Assembly: GCA_030638935.1 (NCBI GenBank)
Contig: DAOWDR010000109.1
Coordinates: 1 to 7,692 of the forward strand
DNA length: 7,692 nucleotides
Reading direction: 5' to 3'
DNA from: Desulfobacteraceae bacterium
Lineage (GTDB): Bacteria > Desulfobacterota > Desulfobacteria > Desulfobacterales > Desulfobacteraceae
The translations under genes were made by a program, and so were the position numbers. The notes below the pieces were generated by a model that saw nothing but the letters and a program-made list of their open reading frames with translations, made no database searches and was not told the DNA's origin. Below, piece by piece: positions 1 to 6,746 of this stretch. Each line of letters begins with the position of its first letter. The first letter of the stretch is position 1.

Positions 1-986
1 GCAATGAACCGGGGAAGGAAGTTCTCCCCTGCAATGGTCACATCAAACAAATTTTCACGTCTCAGGTTCTTGGTCCAGAAGTTGTCGATCTTTTGGTTCA
101 GGTCCTGGGCTGCCAGGGAGCTAACTTCGGTGATGGCAGCTATTGCCCCCTCCTGGTCCATGGTACTTTTTGCCGCTGCCCGGCTGACAGATGTAATCAC
201 CTCTTTGCCGGACCCCAGGTCATACACTTTTAATTCAATCACCCCATCAAAAATTTTTTCATCCCCCATTCGATTGATGGATTCAGAAGCGTAGGCTTTT
301 CCCAGAACCACCATGTCTGCCTTGAGAGCCCGTCCCAGTTCAATGGCAGCATTGGCATCATAAATGGATGTAAAATGGATATTATAAAGGGATGGATCAG
401 GACGGTCAGGGCCTGTATCAACTATCTTGAATCGATGTTGTGCCATCTGTTCTATAATTATGTTTTCCGAAAGGGAAGTATAGGGCTCTGGATTATTCCC
501 CCACCAATACCTGGGAAGCAGTTCCCCTGGTGCCTGCTCTGCAATCAGAAAAAGAATCACAGGCTTATCTGTGGAGGCATTGAGTATCCGGGCATCGGTC
601 AAATGTTTTTCAAGCAGTTCCAGGTTGACCTTGGATTCAACCCCCACGAGATAATATCCCTTGTGCTGCACTCCCCCAATCACCCTGTAGGTAATCACAT
701 AGTCCGAGGCCCGGGGCAGGAGCCGTCCATACAAGAATTCAATATTGGCGCCAAACACCTGGCGTGAGACCAGGGATGCAAAGGCATTCTGGACAGCTAC
801 TTCCAGGGCTTGTTCCACGGCTTTTTTCTTGGCTCCGGGAATATTTTCGTTGCGTATTTTTTCTTGGCCTGTGGTAGCACCGGTTAATACATTTGCCGAC
901 CCTGTGGCCAGGGCAGTGTCCAGCATAAGCAACAACCCGAGAAGGATAGCAGTCATGTAGATTCCTGCCTGTCTTTTAGTCCCCAT
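1..986 (-). CDS. Exported protein with FlgT-N-like domain, C-terminus cut by window edge
   Basis: Reading the minus strand from 986 gives 328 uninterrupted codons running off the left edge. Residues 1-27 form a Sec signal peptide: basic MGTKR, a hydrophobic run around residues 11-22, and an ALA|T cleavage site. The mature protein should therefore be periplasmic or outer-membrane associated. Residues about 50-125 (GAKKKAVEQALEVAVQNAF, a YVITYRVIGG strand, then YYLVGVESKV) match the alpha-beta pattern of the flagellar assembly protein T N-terminal domain. Residues about 140-300 (KPVILFLIAE, FKIVD, ADMVVLGKAY, IELKVYDLGSGKEV) resemble the TolB-N/CsgG-like fold of the FlgT middle region. The exact function is unknown and no flagellar genes are near. 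An ATG at 992 overlaps the upstream TGA (ATGA). I chose 986 because AAGG then lies 7 nt upstream instead of 1. It is the last visible gene of the htpG operon. The domain assignment is from recall of family patterns. Confidence 0.8.
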   Translation of the reverse strand, partial: MGTKRQAGIYMTAILLGLLLMLDTALATGSANVLTGATTGQEKIRNENIPGAKKKAVEQALEVAVQNAFASLVSRQVFGANIEFLYGRLLPRASDYVITYRVIGGVQHKGYYLVGVESKVNLELLEKHLTDARILNASTDKPVILFLIAEQAPGELLPRYWWGNNPEPYTSLSENIIIEQMAQHRFKIVDTGPDRPDPSLYNIHFTSIYDANAAIELGRALKADMVVLGKAYASESINRMGDEKIFDGVIELKVYDLGSGKEVITSVSRAAAKSTMDQEGAIAAITEVSSLAAQDLNQKIDNFWTKNLRRENLFDVTIAGENFLPRFI

Positions 987-988
987 GA

Positions 989-1969
989 TCATACCTTTCT
1001 TTCAATTGAATAGTCTGCGATTAGTTGCAAAAGGGTTTTTGATTCAGAATCTTCAAATATTCCAAGTGATGCCTTGGCCTTGTCCACATGGTCCTTTGCC
1101 CGCTCCTGTGTATAGGCAATACCCCCAAGGGTCAGTAATTTTTCTTTTAATTCTTCAAACCGGCCCTGGTCAAAGACAGGATCTGCAATCACCTGGTGCA
1201 TCCATTTTCTCTCTTCATCACCAGCATTTGATAGGCTGTGGATCAAGGGCAGGGTCAGTTTTCCCTCCCTCATGTCTGCACCGGGATTTTTTCCCAATTC
1301 CTTGGCCGTTGCTGTATAGTCCAGAAGGTCGTCGGCCATCTGAAATGCCAGACCTAAATGATATCCATAGGATGCCAATGCATTTTCTTTTTCCTGGTCA
1401 GCATTGGAAATAATGGCTCCGCTTTGGCAGGCCCCCTGGATCAGGACTGCGGTTTTCCTCTCAATGATCTCAAGATATTGGGCTTCTGACAGATCTTTTT
1501 GACCTTTTTTCTCCAATTGGTCGATTTCCCCCTGGGACATGGCCTGGGTGATGTTGGCAATCACTGAAATCACACGGGGTTCACGGGTTTTAGCGGCAAT
1601 GGCCAGGGCCCGTGCCAGAAGAAAATCCCCGGTGAGCACCACTTTTGGAGCAGACCACTTGGTGTGGGCAGCTTTTTTCCCCCGGCGCATATCTGCCTCA
1701 TCCACCACATCATCATGGAGCAGGGTGGCGGCATGGAGGTATTCAAAAATAGTGGAAAACAAAATTTCAAACCCGGTGTCATACCCGCAGATCCTTGCCG
1801 AGTGAATCATGAGCAGGGGCCGCAGCCGTTTCCCCCCGCTGAACAGCAGATGGGATGCTATCCTGCGCACCAGATCCAGGTTGGGGTCCAGGTTTTCTTC
1901 CAAAGCCTTTTCCACCTGTTCAAGATCAGGGGCCACCTGTTTAATAATCTTTGCCTTTATATCAGTCAT
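989..1969 (-). CDS. ispB: Long-chain all-trans polyprenyl diphosphate synthase (IspB type)
   Basis: A 326-residue member of the trans-isoprenyl diphosphate synthase family, of usual length. It adds isopentenyl diphosphate units to an allylic primer to make the side chain of a respiratory quinone, in the cytosol. Visible motifs are GGKRLRP (45-51), the first aspartate-rich motif DDVVD (86-90) followed by MRRG, KT (172-173), and the second aspartate-rich motif DDLLD (213-217) followed by GK (226-227). The fifth residue before the first DDxxD is a small alanine, not the bulky aromatic of farnesyl- or geranylgeranyl-synthases. This fits a long product and closely resembles E. coli IspB around that motif. 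Exact chain length (C35-C50) cannot be read from the sequence; a menaquinone side chain is likely in an anaerobe. Its ATG overlaps the rimO TGA as ATGA, with GGAG 7 nt upstream. Family certain; the gene symbol is by similarity. Confidence 0.95.
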   Translation of the reverse strand: MTDIKAKIIKQVAPDLEQVEKALEENLDPNLDLVRRIASHLLFSGGKRLRPLLMIHSARICGYDTGFEILFSTIFEYLHAATLLHDDVVDEADMRRGKKAAHTKWSAPKVVLTGDFLLARALAIAAKTREPRVISVIANITQAMSQGEIDQLEKKGQKDLSEAQYLEIIERKTAVLIQGACQSGAIISNADQEKENALASYGYHLGLAFQMADDLLDYTATAKELGKNPGADMREGKLTLPLIHSLSNAGDEERKWMHQVIADPVFDQGRFEELKEKLLTLGGIAYTQERAKDHVDKAKASLGIFEDSESKTLLQLIADYSIERKV

Positions 1970-3303
1970 GCTATTTCTCCGGCAATATCATATTCATATG
2001 CATCTGTTATTCTTACATGAACAATGGTACCGATTTCAAGCCCCTCTGAATAAATAAATGTCATCCCATCCACCTCGGGCGCCTGGAATTGGGTCCTGCC
2101 GATATATACCCCTTGCTCAGGATTTTCTTCCACAAATACGGGATAAATTTTCCCCACATGTCTTTCATTGACCTGTTCTGAAATCTTAGCCTGGGCTGCC
2201 ATGAGAATGTCATGGCGCTCCTCGGCTATCTCCTCTGGCACATGATCTTTGAACCCGTGGGATTTCAGGTCATCTGAATCCGAATAGGTAAAAACCCCCA
2301 GGTGGTCAAACCGAACCTGGTGAATAAAATCCTTTAAGATCTCAAACTCTTCTTTGGTTTCCCCGGGAAACCCCACAATAAGGGTGGTGCGAAGACTGGC
2401 TTCGGGATCCAGTTCCCGGATCAATTTAAAAAGATCAATCAAATCTTCCCTGGTATAGGGCCGTCCCATGCGCTTGAGCATGGTAGAAGCTGCATGCTGG
2501 ACAGGCACGTCATAATAGGAGCAAAGATTGTCATGACTTTGTACGGTTTTAATTATCCCGGCTCCCAGGGTCTTTGGATGGGTGTATAAAAACCTGATCC
2601 AGACATTTTTATCCTGGATGGCAAGTTTTTTGGCCAGGGAGGACAGAACATTGTCAAATCCAATGGGGTCAGCCACAAGATCCTGGCCGTAATCCGTGGT
2701 GTTTTCCGCTGTGAGGATGATCTCTTTTACCCCTTTTTTCACAAGGGAGGCAGCCTCGGTGATAATATCTGCCAGGGGCCGGGACCGCTGGGTCCCACGG
2801 AGCTTTGGGATAATACAATAGGTGCAATGGCGATTGCATCCTTCAGATACCTTTATATAGGCAAACCCATTTGAGATCAGCTCCCGGTCAATGGCCAGGT
2901 CCTGAAATCCCCGCTGGTTGGGATCGGGGAAAAGGGTAAGAGGAGTTGGCTGCCTGTCTTCCACTACATCCACAATCTGGTCACAGGCAGCTGTACCTAA
3001 AAAGGCATCCACCTCTGGAAGGCTGGCCAAAAGGCCTGGATCATCCTTGTACCTCTGGGCCAGGCAGCCCGTGGCAACAAGCTTTTGGCAGTCCCCCTCT
3101 TCTTTAAAACGGGCCATCTCAAGGATCACATCCACGGCCTCGTCGGCGGCCGTGGATATAAATCCACAGGTATTGACAATGATGACCCGGGCTTTTGCCG
3201 GATCATCAACTCTTTGGTGCCCTGCAGCCACAAGTTTTCCCAGCATTATTTCGCTGTCCACCTGGTTCCTGGAGCACCCAAGGGTTTCAATAAAAACCAT
3301 CAT
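1966..3303 (-). CDS. rimO: Ribosomal protein S12 methylthiotransferase RimO
   Basis: A 445-residue radical-SAM methylthiotransferase, predicted to convert the conserved aspartate of ribosomal protein S12 to beta-methylthio-aspartate in the cytosol. Domains in order: an N-terminal UPF0004-type domain with cluster cysteines C10 (in LGCSRNQVDSE), C46 (NTCGFI) and C80 (ATGCLAQRY); the radical-SAM core with CNRHCTYC (C156, C160, C163) binding the SAM cluster; and a C-terminal TRAM domain from about residue 377. RimO is distinguished from the tRNA enzymes MiaB and MtaB by the GCxxNxVDSE start, TTDYGQDL, and GRTQFQAPEVDG in the TRAM region. All six cluster cysteines are present. Two tandem ATG codons open the gene; the first overlaps the htpG TGA as ATGA. 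There is no clear Shine-Dalgarno sequence, so it probably depends on ribosomes finishing htpG. Confidence 0.97.
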   Translation of the reverse strand: MMVFIETLGCSRNQVDSEIMLGKLVAAGHQRVDDPAKARVIIVNTCGFISTAADEAVDVILEMARFKEEGDCQKLVATGCLAQRYKDDPGLLASLPEVDAFLGTAACDQIVDVVEDRQPTPLTLFPDPNQRGFQDLAIDRELISNGFAYIKVSEGCNRHCTYCIIPKLRGTQRSRPLADIITEAASLVKKGVKEIILTAENTTDYGQDLVADPIGFDNVLSSLAKKLAIQDKNVWIRFLYTHPKTLGAGIIKTVQSHDNLCSYYDVPVQHAASTMLKRMGRPYTREDLIDLFKLIRELDPEASLRTTLIVGFPGETKEEFEILKDFIHQVRFDHLGVFTYSDSDDLKSHGFKDHVPEEIAEERHDILMAAQAKISEQVNERHVGKIYPVFVEENPEQGVYIGRTQFQAPEVDGMTFIYSEGLEIGTIVHVRITDAYEYDIAGEIA

Positions 3304-5222
3304 ATGGCTTTGGCCATGAGGTCCCCCAAAAGTGCTGAAAACCTTGCAGGGTTGTCCAGTTTTCCGCCTTCACTGATCACGGCAATATCATAGAGCAGAT
3401 CAGAGTAATCGGTGAGAACAGGATTTGTGGTGTCGGTCTCAAAAAGCCCTTTAATCTTTTCCATGACAGGATGGTTGACATTTACCTCCATCACCCGTTT
3501 CTGGTCAGGCGTACTCTGGCCCGAGGCTTTCATGATTTTTTCCATGTAGGCGCTCATGCCGTAATCATCCCCGGACAGACAGGAGACAGAATCCTTGAGG
3601 CGGTTGGAAACCACCACATCCTTTACACGGGCTTCCAGTTTTCCCTTGAGAAAGGAAAGAAGGGCGGAAAATTCGTTTTTCTTTTCATCATCCACCTTGT
3701 CCAGATCCAGGTCGCCCTTTTCCGCACTTTTTAATTTCTTTTCCTTGTATTCGGGCAAAGACTGGGTAACCCACTCGTCAATGGGATCCACCATGAGAAC
3801 AACTTCGTAATCTTTTGCTTTCAGGGACTCCAGCAAAGGAGAATTTATCAGGGAAGTAAGGCTTTCACCGGTAAGATAATAGATCTCTTTCTGGTCTTCC
3901 TTCATGTTACCAATATATTCATCCAGGCTCACATACTTGTCCCCTGATTTGGTGGTCTTGTACCGGAGCAGAGAGGCCAGCTTTTCCTTATTTTCATAAT
4001 CCGTGGGAATACCGGCTTTCAGGGACTGGCCGAACTCCCCGTAAAATTTTTCGTATTTTTCTTTTTCCATGCCTTCCAGCAGAGAAAAAATCTGTTTGAC
4101 CAGGTTCTTTCTAATATTACGAACCAGCCTGTCTTCCTGGAGAATTTCACGGCTCACGTTGAGGTTCAGGTCCGGGGCATCTACAACCCCCTGGACAAAC
4201 CCAAGATATTCGGGCAGAAGTTCCTTGCAGTCATCCATGATAAAAACCCGTTTGCAATACAATTGCATCCCGTTTTTTCTTTCCGGCCGGAAAAGATCCA
4301 TGGGGGCCTTTTCCGGCAGGTACATGAGAACATCGTATTCTGTCACCCCTTCAAATTTCTTATGGATAATCTCCATGGGTTTGTCCCAGTTATGGCTGAT
4401 GTGCTTATAAAATTCTTCATGCTCTTCATCGGTGACATCATCCTTGGCCTTGGCCCAGATGGCTTTCATGGAGTTGAGGGTCTCGTCTTTCCTTACCTTT
4501 CTATAGGTCTCTCCAATGGGTTTTCCCTCTGAATCCTTGACAATCTCGTTTTCCGGGATGGGCTCGCTCTTTTCCAGGTTCATGATCACAGGATAGGTCA
4601 CAAAGTCGGAATGCTTTTTAACAATGTTCTGGAGGGTATAATCCTCGGTAAAATCCTGGTCCCCTTCTTCGGCCTCTTTTAAATAAAGAGTAATGCTTGT
4701 GCCCCTGTTTTCTTTTTCAATTTCCTGGACCGTATAGGATCCCTTACCGTCGGACTCCCAGCGGACACCTGTTTCAGCGCCTGCTGCCCTGGTGTCCAGT
4801 CTAACCTTGTCCGCCACGATAAAGGAGGAATAAAATCCCACACCAAACTGACCAATGAGTTCAGGGGACAGGTTGGTCTCTTTTTTGGATTTTTCCAGGG
4901 CTTCCATAAAAGCTGCTGTTCCTGACTGGGCAATGGTACCGATATTGTCATTGACCTCGTCAAAGGTCATGCCGATACCGTTATCGGAAATGGTAAAGGT
5001 TTTTTCTTCTGAATCTGCTGACAAACGTATGTGATAATCTGTATCATCGGCAAAAAGAGCCGGTTCTGTCTGCTCCATGAACCTTGCCTTGTCAATGGCA
5101 TCCGAGGCATTGGATATCAGTTCCCGAACAAAAATCTCCTTGTTGGAATACAAGGAATGAATGATCAAATGCAGCAGCTGCTGCACTTCTGTTTTAAATT
5201 TGCGTGTCTTTTTAGCGGCCAT
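3300..5222 (-). CDS. htpG: Molecular chaperone HtpG (Hsp90)
   Basis: A 640-residue ATP-dependent Hsp90 homodimer chaperone of normal bacterial length, cytosolic. The N-terminal GHKL ATPase domain (about 1-220) shows catalytic E34 in FVRELISNASD, DNGIGM (80-85), the lid-associated GQFGVGF (124-130) and GTSI (174-177). The middle domain carries NVSREI (355-360) with the catalytic arginine R358, and the C-terminal dimerisation domain begins at about 520. There is no MEEVD tail, as expected for bacteria. All key ATPase residues are intact. The start is fixed by AGGAG 5 nt before the ATG. It is the first gene of the run htpG-rimO-ispB-FlgT-like, with a 4-bp overlap to rimO. A stress-inducible promoter would be typical, but I see neither a CIRCE element nor a convincing sigma-32 site. 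Confidence 0.98.
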   Translation of the reverse strand: MAAKKTRKFKTEVQQLLHLIIHSLYSNKEIFVRELISNASDAIDKARFMEQTEPALFADDTDYHIRLSADSEEKTFTISDNGIGMTFDEVNDNIGTIAQSGTAAFMEALEKSKKETNLSPELIGQFGVGFYSSFIVADKVRLDTRAAGAETGVRWESDGKGSYTVQEIEKENRGTSITLYLKEAEEGDQDFTEDYTLQNIVKKHSDFVTYPVIMNLEKSEPIPENEIVKDSEGKPIGETYRKVRKDETLNSMKAIWAKAKDDVTDEEHEEFYKHISHNWDKPMEIIHKKFEGVTEYDVLMYLPEKAPMDLFRPERKNGMQLYCKRVFIMDDCKELLPEYLGFVQGVVDAPDLNLNVSREILQEDRLVRNIRKNLVKQIFSLLEGMEKEKYEKFYGEFGQSLKAGIPTDYENKEKLASLLRYKTTKSGDKYVSLDEYIGNMKEDQKEIYYLTGESLTSLINSPLLESLKAKDYEVVLMVDPIDEWVTQSLPEYKEKKLKSAEKGDLDLDKVDDEKKNEFSALLSFLKGKLEARVKDVVVSNRLKDSVSCLSGDDYGMSAYMEKIMKASGQSTPDQKRVMEVNVNHPVMEKIKGLFETDTTNPVLTDYSDLLYDIAVISEGGKLDNPARFSALLGDLMAKAI

Positions 5223-5374
5223 GTTTACTCCTGTTTCAATTGTGTTTATAACTATTTATATAAAATTAAGTTTTCAATAATAATTGTGGCAAAAATAAGA
5301 TTGTCAAGGCAGGCCGGATGAAATTCAAACCCCAATCTATAAAGAGAGTGGGTCAGCTTGGGCCGGCGGCAAAA
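5223..5374 (-). promoter_or_regulatory. Intergenic region upstream of htpG with candidate promoter
   Basis: This 152-bp gap separates the polyferredoxin gene from htpG, both read leftward. On the minus strand a perfect -35 hexamer TTGACA lies at 5307-5302. AT-rich -10 candidates follow: AATTAT after 16 bp, or TATTAT at 5282-5277 after 19 bp, neither ideal. A second, weaker set (TTGAAA followed by several TATAAA-like words) lies closer to the gene. The Shine-Dalgarno AGGAG is at 5232-5228. I see no hairpin with a T-run after the polyferredoxin stop, so read-through into htpG is possible. The choice of sigma factor is not decided by the sequence. Confidence 0.45.
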
Positions 5375-6223
5375 CTATCCATCATGTGATCCTGGACCAA
5401 ACCCAAAACCAAGTGCCCCGCCCGTTTTTCTGCAGGCATCCACGCAGTCGCCGCAATTGGTACATTGTGCTTCCTTTATACCATTTAAGCTCCTGGGATC
5501 CAGATCAAGGGAACAGGCTTTTTGGCATGGACTAGGTGATTTGCTGTTGATGCACCTTTGTTTTGCAAAAATGATTTTAAGCCGAAATGGATTGAATAGC
5601 TTGGCAACGGCCAACAGAACTGATTGGGGACAAATCCAGCGGCACCACAAACGTTTGCCAAATATAAATTCCACTGACAAAATCCCACTGACAAACAAGA
5701 TTGCCAAAGACAGATGTTTCTGGAGAAAAAGATATTGAAAAATATTGGAATATTGGAAGGGCATGGACACAATATTAAAAACCGATCTGGTGAAAAAGGT
5801 CCAAAAAATCAAAAAACATGTGCAAAAAATTATTGCCTTAACTGCAAACCCGTTTTTCCAAATTTTAGTATGGCGAAATTTTTTTGGCCCGGCCCGGTAA
5901 GCCAGTTTGTTTACAAACTCTGACAAGAATCCAAAGGGACAAATCCAGGAGCAAAAAATAGTGCCGAAAAAAAATGCAATGGCTAAAACCGTGCCTGCGC
6001 TTATCAGAATTCCCACGGGCAGGCACCGGTTCTTAAGGATTACCTGTAAAACAGCCAGGGGATCCGAAAACGTAAAACTGCCGACATGAATATTTAAAAA
6101 ATTTCCCCAGACAAAGCTGAACCCCCAGGAGTTCAGCATGGGAAGTGCGATAAAAAGGACAGCCACGCCTGCTTGAATTGTTCGCCGCCAAATATGAATA
6201 TTAGTTTTTTTCATCTGTGACAT
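5375..6223 (-). CDS. Membrane-bound 4Fe-4S polyferredoxin, NapH/CcoG-like
   Basis: Read from ATG 6223 this is a 282-residue integral membrane iron-sulfur protein, probably passing electrons between the quinone pool and a periplasmic or cytoplasmic partner. It begins with the family-typical basic stretch HIWRRTIQ. Hydrophobic helices lie near residues 15-33, 69-90, 127-144 and 172-190. Two CxxxCP motifs follow helices 2 and 4: FCSWICP (C91, C95) and WCRWICP (C194, C198). The C-terminal ferredoxin segment has one complete CxxCxxCxxxC motif (C254, C257, C260, C264), preceded by an incomplete one (C224, C233, C237). The reading frame is open up to an ATG at 6301, but that ATG has AGGGA directly against it, the extra 26 residues look unlike the family, and a promoter-like element overlaps them. 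An ATG at 6214 (MKKTN) is also possible. The partner is unknown because no reductase gene adjoins. Confidence 0.85.
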   Translation of the reverse strand: MSQMKKTNIHIWRRTIQAGVAVLFIALPMLNSWGFSFVWGNFLNIHVGSFTFSDPLAVLQVILKNRCLPVGILISAGTVLAIAFFFGTIFCSWICPFGFLSEFVNKLAYRAGPKKFRHTKIWKNGFAVKAIIFCTCFLIFWTFFTRSVFNIVSMPFQYSNIFQYLFLQKHLSLAILFVSGILSVEFIFGKRLWCRWICPQSVLLAVAKLFNPFRLKIIFAKQRCINSKSPSPCQKACSLDLDPRSLNGIKEAQCTNCGDCVDACRKTGGALGFGFGPGSHDG

Positions 6224-6274
6224 TCTATATAATTTTCCTGCTTCCGCACCAGCAGGATTGGTTAAGTCCCATCC
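6224..6274 (-). promoter_or_regulatory. Structured leader before the polyferredoxin gene
   Basis: In minus-strand RNA two adjacent hairpins can form. The first, at 6274-6255, pairs GGAT with ATCC plus two further G-C pairs around a GACTTAA loop, with one mismatch. The second, at 6256-6237, has a perfect 6-bp stem CCTGCT/AGCAGG around an 8-nt loop. The two share the bases CC. The 3' arm of the second contains the AGG of the only Shine-Dalgarno-like AGGA, 12 nt before the ATG at 6223, so folding could mask ribosome binding. I cannot assign it to a known riboswitch class. Whether it is regulatory or chance is open. Confidence 0.35.
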
Positions 6275-6289
6275 ATAAAAACGGAAAAA

Positions 6290-6317
6290 AAGATAAAACA
6301 TTCCCTGTGCAAGTCAA
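6290..6317 (-). promoter_or_regulatory. Candidate sigma-70 type promoter for the polyferredoxin gene
   Basis: On the minus strand TTGACT (6317-6312) is followed after 16 bp by TATCTT (6295-6290), giving 5/6 and 4/6 matches to the housekeeping hexamers. It begins right after the T-run of the terminator for the upstream small gene, which is where an independent promoter would be needed. Transcription would start near 6283, inside the longest reading frame, supporting the shorter start at 6223. No activator site was recognised. Confidence 0.5.
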
Positions 6318-6318
6318 G

Positions 6319-6361
6319 AAAAAAGACCGGCAGATTTCCAAAATGAGCAAAGCCGCCGGCC
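6319..6361 (-). terminator. Rho-independent terminator of the receiver-like gene
   Basis: In the minus-strand direction GGCCGGC (6361-6355) pairs along its whole length with GCCGGTC (6331-6325), including one G-U pair. The loop is about 23 nt and a run of six T follows (6324-6319). It lies about 95 nt beyond the stop of the receiver-like gene and just before the next promoter. On the plus strand the same stem has one A-C mismatch but is followed by TTTTTATT, so it may also work weakly in that direction. Confidence 0.75.
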
Positions 6362-6454
6362 TTTTTATTGTAAATTAATATTTAGTTTAAACCTTTTCAA
6401 CCCTTGTTTTGATATATTTAAGCAGGGGGAGTTCCGCCCATATCCTCGGTGATA

Positions 6455-6634
6455 TTAAATTTTAATCATGTCGGTCCCGTCAGAACCGGACAATAGAGCT
6501 ATATCCACTTTATTTTCCTGCGCGAAATCAATGGTCTCTCCGGAATCATTGAAAAATGTAACATCATGCCCCAAAGAAGATACCACATCCCAGTTCATGT
6601 CGGGATCGGAATCATAAGCTATCATCTGAGCCAT
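6455..6634 (-). CDS. Small truncated receiver-like protein (59 aa)
   Basis: A 59-codon gene starting MAQMIAYDSDPDMNW. The start is fixed by a perfect AAGGAGGT (6647-6640) ending 6 nt upstream, far better than for the ATG at 6664. The product follows the first half of a CheY-like receiver: strand 1 with acidic residues (IAYDSDPDM, residues 5-13), a helix, SLGHDVTFF as strand 2, a helix over ETIDFAQENK, and VDIALLS as strand 3. Where receivers have the phosphorylated aspartate (LLD) this has serine, and the second half of the domain (strands 4 and 5 with the conserved Thr/Ser and Lys) is absent. It is acidic, probably soluble, and ends close to a terminator, so it forms its own transcript. It diverges from the kinase-like gene. 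Function unknown. The ribosome binding site and the amino-acid pattern support a real gene; the receiver relationship is my inference. The true end may be further on (see the possible frameshift). Confidence 0.7.
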   Translation of the reverse strand: MAQMIAYDSDPDMNWDVVSSLGHDVTFFNDSGETIDFAQENKVDIALLSGSDGTDMIKI

Positions 6635-6746
6635 AAAAGACCTCCTTAATTTATATTGCAGCATTTAAAAACTTCAACCAACAATTTAACTATAGGAATA
6701 TATCCTGACAGACAAAAATAGTATATAAAAAGAATGGAGGATTTAA
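6635..6746. promoter_or_regulatory. Divergent promoter region with short inverted repeat
   Basis: This AT-rich 112-bp gap separates two head-to-head genes and must hold the starts of both transcripts. At 6694-6706 lies an inverted repeat AGGA-ATATA-TCCT, a possible operator placed to affect both directions. On the minus strand TTGTCT followed after 15 bp by TATAGT overlaps this repeat and is the best promoter candidate for the small gene. For the plus-strand gene TATATA/TATAAA words occur at 6722-6729, but without a matching -35. Both genes have strong ribosome binding sites (AAGGAGGT at 6647-6640 on the minus strand; GGAGG at 6736-6740 on the plus strand). The promoter calls are weak. Confidence 0.4.

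Noticed and set aside
239..421. Minus-strand 60-codon frame
   Set aside because: It is an out-of-frame shadow of the 1-986 gene, which is open in another frame over the same bases.
375..767. Plus-strand open frame of 130 codons
   Set aside because: It lies antisense inside the signal-peptide-bearing minus-strand gene, whose frame reads through as a sensible protein. The plus frame has no family-like pattern or suitable ribosome binding site.
985..1413. Plus-strand open frame of 142 codons opposite ispB
   Set aside because: The opposite strand encodes a complete prenyl synthase with all motifs, and this frame is compositionally odd and unlike any protein known to me.
5223..5374. CIRCE element or sigma-32 promoter for htpG
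   Set aside because: No TTAGCACTC-N9-GAGTGCTAA repeat is present. CTTGAC is present but the downstream GCCACA is a poor match to a heat-shock -10.
5340..5374. Terminator after the polyferredoxin gene, from GCCGGC-rich bases
   Set aside because: GCCGGC is a short palindrome without room for a loop and no T-run follows.
5358..5738. Plus-strand frame of 126 codons opposite the polyferredoxin gene
   Set aside because: It is antisense to the cysteine-motif region of a recognisable gene and shows no domain pattern of its own.
6224..6310. Resemblance of CACAGGGAATG and GGATGGGACTTAACC to a c-di-GMP-I (GEMM) riboswitch
   Set aside because: The conserved GAAA tetraloop, its receptor and the expected P1b stem are missing, so only short words agree.
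6289..6310. Sigma-54 promoter TTGCAC-N5-ATGTT near the polyferredoxin gene
   Set aside because: It lacks the essential GG of the -24 element and the GC of the -12 element.
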